From: Calditrichota bacterium
GTDB lineage: Bacteria; Calditrichota; Calditrichia; Calditrichales; J004
Length of the DNA stretch: 64,000 nt
Direction of reading: 5' to 3'
Assembly: GCA_013112635.1 (NCBI GenBank)
Contig: JABFGF010000009.1
Coordinates: forward strand, 62,001 to 126,000
Under the pieces are notes generated by a model, which was not told the origin of the DNA, made no database searches, and saw only the letters and a list, made by a program, of their open reading frames with translations. Made by a program: the position numbers and the translations under genes. Of this stretch, positions 36,302-43,553 are shown piece after piece; the first letter of the stretch is position 1, and each line of letters starts with the position of its first letter.

Positions 36302-36320
36302 GATAATGATAAAGATTATG
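36302..36320. promoter_or_regulatory. Fur-box-like sequence upstream of cusC
   Basis: GATAATGATAAAGATTATG matches the classical 19-base Fur consensus GATAATGATAATCATTATC at 16 of 19 positions by direct comparison. It lies about 150 bases upstream of the cusC start, downstream of the Cys/Met-rich gene. AT-rich background makes chance matches more likely. Another Fur-family member could be the regulator. Confidence 0.4.
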
Positions 36321-36369
36321 ATTACGGGTAAAACTCATTAAAAAGGGCGTATTTATCCCAGGGAATGAA

Positions 36370-36771
36370 TCAAATAAGGAAGGTATTTATTTTTTTGTAG
36401 ATTTTATTGCTTAGTGTAGAATATTGCGAAGCTTTTGATAAACTAAAATTTTTTGATGAACCCGTTGATTCCAACGTACTAAGTGTAACAAACTCAATAT
36501 TTGCAATAAGCTTTGTAGTTGTTTTTGTAGCCGGGACAGCAGGTATGTTCTCTTTTTCTGTCTTATCCTGATCTGTCATTTCCGGGCATTGACAGCTTTC
36601 TTTCTCCATTTCATCCATTTCGCAGCAGGTCATTTCCCGGGGCATCTCGCAGGTGGTTTCTTCAACACAACTATCTTCTGCACATTGGTTTTGGCCGGCA
36701 AATGGGAAAAAGCTAATTCCAAAAGAAAATAGCATCAATGTAGATATAGAATTTTTTAATAATCTCTTCAT
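36370..36771 (-). CDS. Small Cys/Met-rich exported protein, candidate copper-binding
   Basis: The 133-residue product belongs to no family I recognise. A signal peptide covers about 1-26 (LMLFSFGISFFPFAG). Residues 30-66 hold seven cysteines (30, 35, 41, 49, 50, 60, 62) and five methionines (43, 47, 52, 55, 65) among Glu/Asp, a thiol-thioether pattern suited to Cu(I)/Ag(I). The rest is Thr/Ser/Lys-rich with no clear fold. It is the promoter-proximal gene, 216 bases before cusC on the same strand, and so probably co-regulated with the efflux system. A periplasmic metal sponge or chaperone role is inference from composition and location. Confidence 0.65.
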   Translation of the reverse strand: MKRLLKNSISTLMLFSFGISFFPFAGQNQCAEDSCVEETTCEMPREMTCCEMDEMEKESCQCPEMTDQDKTEKENIPAVPATKTTTKLIANIEFVTLSTLESTGSSKNFSLSKASQYSTLSNKIYKKINTFLI

Positions 36772-36995
36772 AAAAATGTTTGTTAGTTGTCAACAAAGTT
36801 AAGCAGACTAAATCAGGATTCCAAATCAAACTATAAAGTTCTTCGAGTTGTTCCATTTGTATTTCGATAAAAATGAAAAGTACATTAATCACCAAAAGAA
36901 AATATAACAAAAGTAATTATAAATTATTTTCAGAGTGATGTAAGAATGCTAACAAATTCAGCTCACTGTTCAGAATAAGGTGTTTTAGACTATCA

Positions 36996-37826
36996 CTAAT
37001 ATTTTTTGATCAGTCTGTCCGTTAATGAGGCAACCGGCGGCTTAAATGACTCCTGAAAAAATTCAAATGAAAGTGATTTTGTTACCATTTCTTTTATGTG
37101 TGATCCTTCAATTGGTACTTTATATGTAACATAACAATCCAGTGCATTATGGGCCGCTTTAACATTTTCAGTAGAAAGTTCTACTACACAATCTGTTTCT
37201 TCACCTTTTATCGTCTTAAAATCGAATTTTTCATTTTTTTTATTATCATCTTCTGTAAGGCCAAAAAAAGCTAATCTTCTCAGATTGTTGTTCTTATCTT
37301 TAAGTTCCATAAAAACTCTTTTTACAGCCGCATGAGTAATAAGATGATCAGGATAGCCACTAATACCATGAACCGGATAGGTAATTAAAATATCAGGATT
37401 TATTTTTAATACATGATCGTGAATAATTTTTTCAATATCACGTGGATCCATTTCTTTCAAGCCGCTGTCAGTCAAATCATGTACTTTCATACTGGTGAGG
37501 TTTAAGCTTTCTTTAACATTCAACATTTCTCTATACCTCACTTCCCCCATTTCTTTAATGGAAAGATTAAAACGATGTCTTTGTTTCGTTGCCCCACCTT
37601 TGGTTAAGGTTAATAGGTGAACCTCATTTCCCTCCTCAATACTTTTATCGATAGCTCCGGCAGGTCCATAGCTTTCATCATCAGGATGAGGGAAAACATA
37701 AAGAATACGGAATATTTTGTTTTTATCTTTATGAAGAATTGTCTGCTTTTTAAATTCTGGTTGTAAACAAGCTGTTACGGTAGCAAGAAATAAAATGATC
37801 GATAAAATTAAACCACGGTAATTCAC
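36996..37826 (-). CDS. PIG-L family deacetylase, lipoprotein
   Basis: The 276-residue product has a lipoprotein signal (ILFLATVTAC, Cys near residue 20) and a PIG-L/LmbE domain. The domain shows the zinc motif HPDDE (FPHPDDESYGPAGAI, about 50-64) and a later zinc His in HGISGYPDHLITH. Family members remove acetyl groups from GlcNAc-containing lipids, thiols or antibiotics; the substrate here cannot be told. A membrane-anchored, exported version is less common than the cytoplasmic one. The start is a GTG supported by GGAGGAG; no ATG is better placed. It is alone between the copper island and the DinB gene. Confidence 0.85.
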   Translation of the reverse strand: MNYRGLILSIILFLATVTACLQPEFKKQTILHKDKNKIFRILYVFPHPDDESYGPAGAIDKSIEEGNEVHLLTLTKGGATKQRHRFNLSIKEMGEVRYREMLNVKESLNLTSMKVHDLTDSGLKEMDPRDIEKIIHDHVLKINPDILITYPVHGISGYPDHLITHAAVKRVFMELKDKNNNLRRLAFFGLTEDDNKKNEKFDFKTIKGEETDCVVELSTENVKAAHNALDCYVTYKVPIEGSHIKEMVTKSLSFEFFQESFKPPVASLTDRLIKKY

Positions 37827-37944
37827 ATCTCCTCCATTGTAAAAATGAATATTTCGTTTAGTTATGCACCTACATCAATGTAAATTAGGTTTTCAGGAAA
37901 ATGCCCAACCGAAAACCTAATTCTTTTATAATTGATTTTATACT

Positions 37945-38547
37945 TCATTCTGGCTTGTGTTTGGCCTTTGCTTCAGCTTTGGCAGTCCAGGGAGGCGTAA
38001 CACCCACACTGCGCGCATAAGCAATTGATTGACCAAGATGCTCGTGCAAATGATTCAATGAAGAGACCATAAAAATTCTTAAGGACATGTCCATTCCATA
38101 AACATTAACCATTTTTTCCAGATCTTTTTCGGTAATCATTTTACCGGTCGTCATCAAATCTTTAAAAGACCTTGCCAGGGTATTATTAATTTTAGTTTTA
38201 TCTGTTGTCTGTTTGTCCCATTTTTCCATTGGTAATCCTATTTCAATATCTTCCGGTACTTCATAACCGCTAACCTTAGCAAAGTAATAATTAGCCAAAG
38301 CGATATGCCGGTAAACTTCGCTTATGGAACGAACCCCTTTAAAAGGACGCCAGGTATATTTTTCCTGAGGAACAGCCTGCTGTAAATCCAAAACTTTGCC
38401 TTGAATATACTGTACCTGTCCCAGGAATTCTAAACAAAACCCGTTCTTCTCCATTTTTGTTTTTTTTGTATCCGATTCCTGTGCAATTGAAATAGAAAAA
38501 AGAAAAATAATAAAGGTTGAAACTGTAATCATAAAACGATTATACAT
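37945..38547 (-). CDS. Exported DinB-like four-helix protein
   Basis: The 200-residue product has an N-terminal signal segment (MITVSTFIIFLFSISIAQE). A DinB/DfrA-like four-helix bundle follows, with WRPFKGVRSISEVYRHIALANYYFAKVSGYEVP and SLNHLHEHLGQSIAYARSVGVTPPW. The His residues in RHI and HEHLGQ match the putative metal triad of DinB hydrolases. Most family members are cytoplasmic thiol- or metal-dependent enzymes of unknown substrate; this one appears to be periplasmic. GGAGG stands seven bases before the ATG. The mddA-like gene is 45 bases upstream on the same strand, so they may form one unit. Confidence 0.82.
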   Translation of the reverse strand: MYNRFMITVSTFIIFLFSISIAQESDTKKTKMEKNGFCLEFLGQVQYIQGKVLDLQQAVPQEKYTWRPFKGVRSISEVYRHIALANYYFAKVSGYEVPEDIEIGLPMEKWDKQTTDKTKINNTLARSFKDLMTTGKMITEKDLEKMVNVYGMDMSLRIFMVSSLNHLHEHLGQSIAYARSVGVTPPWTAKAEAKAKHKPE

Positions 38548-38592
38548 GAGAATTCCTCCATCTAAATTAATAATATTTGTTAATAATTGGAT

Positions 38593-39348
38593 TTACGAGA
38601 CAACTTTTTCTAATTGCTTTGTACGAAAAGAAGGAAGCAACGCCGGAACCTTTTCTTTGTATTTTATATAACTCTCACCGTGATTAGCAATCAGGTCACG
38701 CTCTTCCATTTTTACACCAATAACAATATAGATAGTCATTGTTAAGGCAAAAACAAGGTGACCGATTGTCATATGCGGAATACTCCAAATACCAATCAAA
38801 ACACCCAGCATAATCGGGTGACGGACCAGCTTGTATAAAAGTGGCATTTTAAAACTAATTTGTGGTATCGGTTTCTTAACAAGATTAAACCATATTTGCT
38901 GCAAGCCAAACAACTCAAAATGATTTATCAAGAAAGATGAGAATACAATCAAGCCCCACCCAATCCATGATAAACTAAAAACAAAAACCTGGGCAATTTC
39001 ATTTTGAATAGTCCAAACGGTTATTGGGATCGGGCGCCATTGCCATAAAATCAATGATAAAACTATTCCGGTCATTAATATAAATGTACTGCGCTCTGCG
39101 GCAGCAGGGATAATTTTTGTAATAGCCTTCTTAAATCCTTTGCGCGCCATAACTGCATGCTGTACCCCAAACAATACAATCAAAGCAATATTAATAAGTA
39201 GAGATTCTGCCATTGGACCTGGCAAACCAGAATCTATTGTTTTTGGCAAAAATGAAAGGTTGCCCATAAATCCGAACCAATATATTAGAGCGCCCAATCC
39301 TATTAAATATGAGATTGTTCCATATAGAAATACTAGTGTACGTTTCAT
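38593..39348 (-). CDS. mddA: Methanethiol S-methyltransferase (MddA-like), NnrU/ICMT-type membrane protein
   Basis: The ATG at 39348 with GGAGG six bases upstream is chosen over an alternative 27 bases earlier. The 251-residue protein has six or seven helices. It has the MddA-like opening (MKRTLVFLYGTISYLIG), LINIALIVLFGVQHAVMARKGFK, and AERSTFILMTGIVLSLILWQWRPIP. The C-terminal part has the SAM/ICMT-type motif LVRHPIMLGVLIGIWS and ends in MEERDLIANHGESYIKYKEKVPALLP. MddA methylates methanethiol to dimethyl sulfide with S-adenosylmethionine. Isoprenylcysteine-methyltransferase relatives of unknown substrate look similar, so substrate is family-level inference. A DUF4242-AraC regulator gene lies upstream. 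Confidence 0.78.
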   Translation of the reverse strand: MKRTLVFLYGTISYLIGLGALIYWFGFMGNLSFLPKTIDSGLPGPMAESLLINIALIVLFGVQHAVMARKGFKKAITKIIPAAAERSTFILMTGIVLSLILWQWRPIPITVWTIQNEIAQVFVFSLSWIGWGLIVFSSFLINHFELFGLQQIWFNLVKKPIPQISFKMPLLYKLVRHPIMLGVLIGIWSIPHMTIGHLVFALTMTIYIVIGVKMEERDLIANHGESYIKYKEKVPALLPSFRTKQLEKVVS

Positions 39349-39480
39349 ACGCACCTCCTTTGCTTGGTTAAACATTGGAGTAATAATAAGCTTGTATTAT
39401 GGCGACCTGTTATAACAAATCGTCCAAATGTTGGTAATTTTAGTTCAGGAGAGGCTATTGTTTAAAAAAAAGATGCTTAT

Positions 39481-40566
39481 TTATTTTGACTGGAGGTAAT
39501 CAGAAGGAGAGATATTATATTTTTTTTGGAAACATTTTGAAAAATAGGAAAGGCTGTTAAACCCCGTCTTAAAAGCAATTTCTGAAATATTACCTTTTTG
39601 TTTCGCCAATAATTTTAATGCTTTGTTTAAACGATAATCTTTCAATAAGGTATTTGGTGATTTTCCAATAAGGGTGATCATTTTACGGTATAGTTGTGAT
39701 TTGCTCAAACCCAATTGAGTATTGAAATCGTCAACTTTTAAAGAGGTATCATTCCATACTTTTTCCATGTAATCCATTACTTGATTTAAAAATAATTCAT
39801 CCGCTGTAGTTAGGGAAAATACCGGATCAGATTCTTTAAATCCTTTTAGACTTTCATTTTTATAAAGATCCTTAACTTCTGAAGATAATATTATTGACTC
39901 TTTTTCGATCTTACACATACGTTCCGCTAATTTAATGGCCGTTTCAAAAAAGTGTTCATGCTCAGTAACCGGGGCATCACCACTTAAGCTTATTTTCATA
40001 ACAAAACCACAGTCCTCTGAGCTTTTTAAAATATTTTTATATTGAGATTGTATTTTAAGTGCACAATTAACTGCATTAGTTATGGAATAGAAAGAAGCTA
40101 AAAACTTCTCACGACTTTGGTTTACAACCCTCCCCTCAAATTCAAGAATTGATTCAACTATTTCTTTGTTTAACCTTTTCAGATATGCAATTGACTGATT
40201 TAAAGGATTTTGGTCTAAATCAATAACCATTATTGCTCTAAATGCCGCTTCATTAATTGGTACCTCTGTGACCGGTGCAGTTGTTGGATGTTCAATTCTA
40301 CCTAAAAAAGACTCAACCACATCTGGATCAACTTTTATTATTCTATGAGCTACTTCACCATGAGAAGCATTATGCATGTCTTGTAAAGCTTGTTTATTAG
40401 GAGCATTTACTAAACAAAAAGCCGTTTTTCTATCGTTATCAAACCAATATGTTAGGACGGTACAATTAAACAGATGCTGAACTTTATAATCCGCAGCGTG
40501 CAGTTCTGCCGCCATTTGCGGTGTTACAGCTTCGGGGACATTATGACGATCCATGTACAATGGCAT
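39481..40566 (-). CDS. DUF4242 + cyclase-like + AraC-type HTH fusion regulator
   Basis: The 361-residue protein has three parts. Residues 1-95 (MPLYMDRHNVPEAVTPQMAAELHAAD, given here by its pattern) are a DUF4242/SCO4226-type ferredoxin-like domain; characterised members bind nickel. Residues about 105-245 resemble a degenerate class III nucleotide-cyclase fold (FRAIMVIDLDQ; FYSITNAVNCALKIQ; MKISLSGDAP; LAERMCKIEKESIILSSEV), with no clear catalytic aspartates or substrate residues. About 260-361 are a normal AraC double helix-turn-helix (TGFNSLSYFSKCFQKKYNISPSDYLQ). It probably senses a small ligand or metal and activates a nearby gene. GGGAGG precedes the ATG. The target could be the adjacent methyltransferase gene, but this is only positional inference. 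Confidence 0.78.
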   Translation of the reverse strand: MPLYMDRHNVPEAVTPQMAAELHAADYKVQHLFNCTVLTYWFDNDRKTAFCLVNAPNKQALQDMHNASHGEVAHRIIKVDPDVVESFLGRIEHPTTAPVTEVPINEAAFRAIMVIDLDQNPLNQSIAYLKRLNKEIVESILEFEGRVVNQSREKFLASFYSITNAVNCALKIQSQYKNILKSSEDCGFVMKISLSGDAPVTEHEHFFETAIKLAERMCKIEKESIILSSEVKDLYKNESLKGFKESDPVFSLTTADELFLNQVMDYMEKVWNDTSLKVDDFNTQLGLSKSQLYRKMITLIGKSPNTLLKDYRLNKALKLLAKQKGNISEIAFKTGFNSLSYFSKCFQKKYNISPSDYLQSK

Positions 40567-40923
40567 TTATAGCCTCCCTTTTTTGTTTTCAGTAAATATT
40601 GTCAAGAAGAGGTTGCTGACAATCGAAAAAATTATTATTGAGAGTTATATGTATAACAGAGAATTATTTTCTATCTAATACAAGAGTGTAACAAAATAAA
40701 TGACAATAAATTCCAATAGTAAATTCGTATGAAAAGATATTCTTATAATAATAGGGTCATTCTTTTAGAGATGCAGGCAATGAGCTCGATCCCCGTAAAG
40801 AAATAACAAACAGTATAGGAATTTGTAAGTAGTAAGTGATTATTCGGCCAAAGTAGCGAAATATTTGTAACGGTTAAATGCCAGACTCAGGCATAGCAAT
40901 GGATTCGAGTTTTATGTTCTGAA
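40567..40923. other. Intergenic region without recognised feature
   Basis: These 357 bases between the DUF3788 gene and the AraC-fusion gene are AT-rich. I see no coding frame with a ribosome binding site, no clear terminator, no repeat shared with other gaps and no RNA gene. The promoter of the AraC-fusion gene should be in the part near 40570-40700. Confidence 0.4.
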
Positions 40924-41343
40924 TTAAAGTTTCAATTTTATTTCGATCAAAGCCAATACTATTTCTACATCTTTATCCGAGAGTACAGTCAAAGTAAAAG
41001 GCCTTATTTTACCATACCTTTTAGCATTTTTAAATTCTTCTATTAATTCTGTTGGAATTGCACTTTGCATTAGAAACGGTTCGACTTTATCGCCAAAATA
41101 AAAAGTAACCAGGAATGCATTTTTTTGAATAGAAAGCCAAAATATCGTTTTTTTCTTTTTGGTTAATTTAAAAAGCCAGGATTTACCATCGTTATAATAA
41201 CGCCATTCTTCGTTAAAGTCCGGATGGCCATCATGAATTTTATTGAAAAGGGATTCCCAAAAAGATTTAGATTCTCCGATATGAGAAAAAATTATTTCCT
41301 CAGTGGGATATTGACTTTGGTCTGAAAGAATTTGTTCATTCAT
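40924..41343 (-). CDS. DUF3788 family protein
   Basis: The 139-residue cytoplasmic protein matches DUF3788 by pattern: an N-terminal FWESLFNKI helix, EEWRYYNDGKSWLFKLTKKKKTIFWLSI, FGDKVEPFL, and a closing beta/helix pair (RPFTLTVLSDKDVEIVLALIEIK). The family is common in Bacteroidota and Firmicutes and has no proven function. Its ATG directly follows the stop codon of the serine hydrolase gene (TAA-ATG), indicating translational coupling. A decayed second copy lies at 45929-46115. Confidence 0.8.
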   Translation of the reverse strand: MNEQILSDQSQYPTEEIIFSHIGESKSFWESLFNKIHDGHPDFNEEWRYYNDGKSWLFKLTKKKKTIFWLSIQKNAFLVTFYFGDKVEPFLMQSAIPTELIEEFKNAKRYGKIRPFTLTVLSDKDVEIVLALIEIKLKL

Positions 41344-42819
41344 TTAATTTTCCTTTTTGAAAATAAAACTTAGAAACTCAAAGTTAATCACATTTTCATG
41401 ACCGTCGTTTTTAAAGCGAAGCATGACATTTTTCTTAGGATCAATTGCAAAACAAAATTCGTTTAGTTTGACAGGTTTGATTTCATAATTAAAACTGGGT
41501 CTTTCCTTAAACCTTAAAAAAAGTTTTTTATTCTTGGGATAAATGTTAGCGGAAGCGCTTCGACCTGCTACAGCATATTGTCCTACATATCTATTGAGGT
41601 CATGTTTATTTTGTTTATCAGGTTCCTTAGCTTTTTCTTCTTTTAAAACGGGGATAAACTTTTCATAAATAATTTTTGTTAGTCTTTTCTCCGGCCCGAT
41701 GTATCCTTGTGGATAATTACAATTCGTCATTATTACAACACCAAATTTAAGTTCCGGTATAACTTCAGCCTTGGCAAAGAAGCCCCAATGCCCACCCGCA
41801 TGTGTAATCACCTGGTACCCGTCTTTATAATAAATTCCCCAACCTATTCCGTATGTGTCTTTACCTTGCATTGTTTGCGGCGTACGCATGCAGCGCAAAC
41901 CATCACCGCTTATTATTTGTTTCCTACCATCAATTTGATCCCGAAATTGTAAAGAGATAAAACGTGCAATATCTTCGCTTGTTGAATACAACCCGCCGGA
42001 ATATTTTAAAACATCCAATTCCCAATCGGGTGATACAAAACGCTCAAAGTTTGGCTCAAGATATGTATAACCTACAGCAAAACGGCTTCTTTGCTCCTCA
42101 TTGAGGTTAAAACCTGAATCATTCATTTTAAGGGGATTAAGTATCTTACTTTTAACATATTTTTCAAAATTCACTTTTGCTGTTCTTTCAAGAGCCATTC
42201 CAAGCAATTGATATCCAAAGTTTGAATAATGCGGTTTGGTATTAGGGACATATCGGATTTCAACTTGATCCAGTGTCGTTAGCAAATCATTTTTTGTTAC
42301 ACCCCAAACAATTTGTTCTTTACCCCGTGATACAATCCACATTAAATTTGAAAGATAATGCCAAAAGCCCTGATTGGCATCTACATTGAGACCAGATGTA
42401 TGGGTTGCAAGTTGATGTAAAGTTGTAGGACCCGTATTAATTGGATACGTTGGTTTATAGGCAGGAATGTGCTTAATTAAGGGATCATTTAAATTTACAA
42501 TTCCCTTCTCGGCCATTTGCATCAACATCGTTGCGGTAAATAATTTTGTGATTGAACCGACACGGTAAATTGTTTTTGTAGTTGCAGGCACATTTTTATC
42601 AATATCGGCCAAGCCAAATGCTTGAGAATATATTATTTCCTGATCATGGACAAGTGAGATAGAAAGACTTGGCCAGCCACGCTGATCCATTAAACTTTTA
42701 CAAGTTTCTGGCATTGCATTAATCAGTGAATCAATAGAGGTTTGAGAAGTTCCGGGGGCAATAATCATAACAGAAAAAAGAAAACTATATATAGCTTTTT
42801 TTATTTTAATATATCCCAT
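41344..42819 (-). CDS. Class C beta-lactamase-related serine hydrolase
   Basis: The ATG at 42819 (AAAGG upstream, followed by a signal peptide IYSFLFSVMIIAPGTSQ) is preferred over one ten codons earlier without a ribosome binding site, giving 491 residues. The catalytic S-x-x-K is SITK (Ser89, Lys92). Y-x-N is YSNFGYQLLG near residue 200, and the third box is HAGGHWGF in place of KTG. Family members include DD-peptidases, esterases and beta-lactamases; the HxG-type third box points to an esterase or peptidase rather than a true beta-lactamase. A C-terminal lipocalin-like beta domain (about 400-491; YVGQYAVAGRSASANIYPK) is typical of this group. Probably periplasmic. Confidence 0.87.
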   Translation of the reverse strand: MGYIKIKKAIYSFLFSVMIIAPGTSQTSIDSLINAMPETCKSLMDQRGWPSLSISLVHDQEIIYSQAFGLADIDKNVPATTKTIYRVGSITKLFTATMLMQMAEKGIVNLNDPLIKHIPAYKPTYPINTGPTTLHQLATHTSGLNVDANQGFWHYLSNLMWIVSRGKEQIVWGVTKNDLLTTLDQVEIRYVPNTKPHYSNFGYQLLGMALERTAKVNFEKYVKSKILNPLKMNDSGFNLNEEQRSRFAVGYTYLEPNFERFVSPDWELDVLKYSGGLYSTSEDIARFISLQFRDQIDGRKQIISGDGLRCMRTPQTMQGKDTYGIGWGIYYKDGYQVITHAGGHWGFFAKAEVIPELKFGVVIMTNCNYPQGYIGPEKRLTKIIYEKFIPVLKEEKAKEPDKQNKHDLNRYVGQYAVAGRSASANIYPKNKKLFLRFKERPSFNYEIKPVKLNEFCFAIDPKKNVMLRFKNDGHENVINFEFLSFIFKKEN

Positions 42820-42961
42820 CAGTTTCGCCTTTGTTAAGGTAGATGCCATTGATAGTTAATATTTTTTATGAGCTAATCGATAGCTCAATTAATGTATGCG
42901 GGAGTAATGATGCGGTTGGTACATTATTTTTCTAAACTTAAAAAAAGTGTATTACCTTGGG

Positions 42962-43384
42962 TTATATGCTGCGTTTTGTAATCACATGTTCTTCGTTTAA
43001 TTGAAGCAGATCCCAAAGATTACCATATAAATCCTTGAACACTGCAACCATGCCATAATCCTGTTTTTTAGGTTCTCTTACGAATTCTATTCCCTTTGAT
43101 TTCATGTTATTATAATCACGCCAAAAATCATCACTATTAAGAAAGAGAAAAACACGACCACCAGATTGATTTCCTATAAAAGGTTCTTGTTCTGGTTTAG
43201 AAGCACGGGCTAATAATAAGCTCACTCCATTAGACCCTGGAGGTGAAACAACGACCCATCGTTTTTCTTGCTCAGGCTGATACGTATCCTCAATCAACTC
43301 AAAATTCAGTTTTTGTGTAAAAAACTCGATTGCCTCATCATAGTCCCTCACTACCAATGCAATATGTACAATAGATTGTTTCAT
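42962..43384 (-). CDS. VOC superfamily (glyoxalase/dioxygenase-like) protein
   Basis: The 140-residue protein has two beta-alpha-beta-beta-beta modules: IVHIALVVRDYDEAIEFFTQKLNFEL at the N-terminus and VFLFLNSDDFWRDYNNMKSKGIEFVREP in the second half, ending in VAVFKDLYGNLWDLLQL. The metal positions H7, E (about residue 57-60) and the terminal D/E fit the vicinal-oxygen-chelate fold. Substrate is unknown; relatives include antibiotic-resistance and lactoylglutathione-type proteins. No strong ribosome binding site is present. It lies 142 bases upstream of the serine hydrolase gene on the same strand. Confidence 0.85.
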   Translation of the reverse strand: MKQSIVHIALVVRDYDEAIEFFTQKLNFELIEDTYQPEQEKRWVVVSPPGSNGVSLLLARASKPEQEPFIGNQSGGRVFLFLNSDDFWRDYNNMKSKGIEFVREPKKQDYGMVAVFKDLYGNLWDLLQLNEEHVITKRSI

Positions 43385-43553
43385 TTTTTTCTGTCTTTTA
43401 TTTAAGCCAATTTACAAATATTAAAATAGCTAAATAAGCACCTAAAAAAAGGAGTGAGAATTTGTCTTTTGAGAATTAATAACCATAGTTAAAACTAAAA
43501 CTGGGTTAAGAATTATTTGAGGTAAATTAATAAAAAGTACCGGCTTAATAAAG

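Noticed and set aside
41344-42819. True beta-lactamase controlled by the BlaI/BlaR-like pair
   Set aside because: The third motif is HxG-like rather than KTG, a lipocalin-like tail marks the esterase/peptidase group, the gene is 15 kb away and no BlaI-type dyad was seen upstream.
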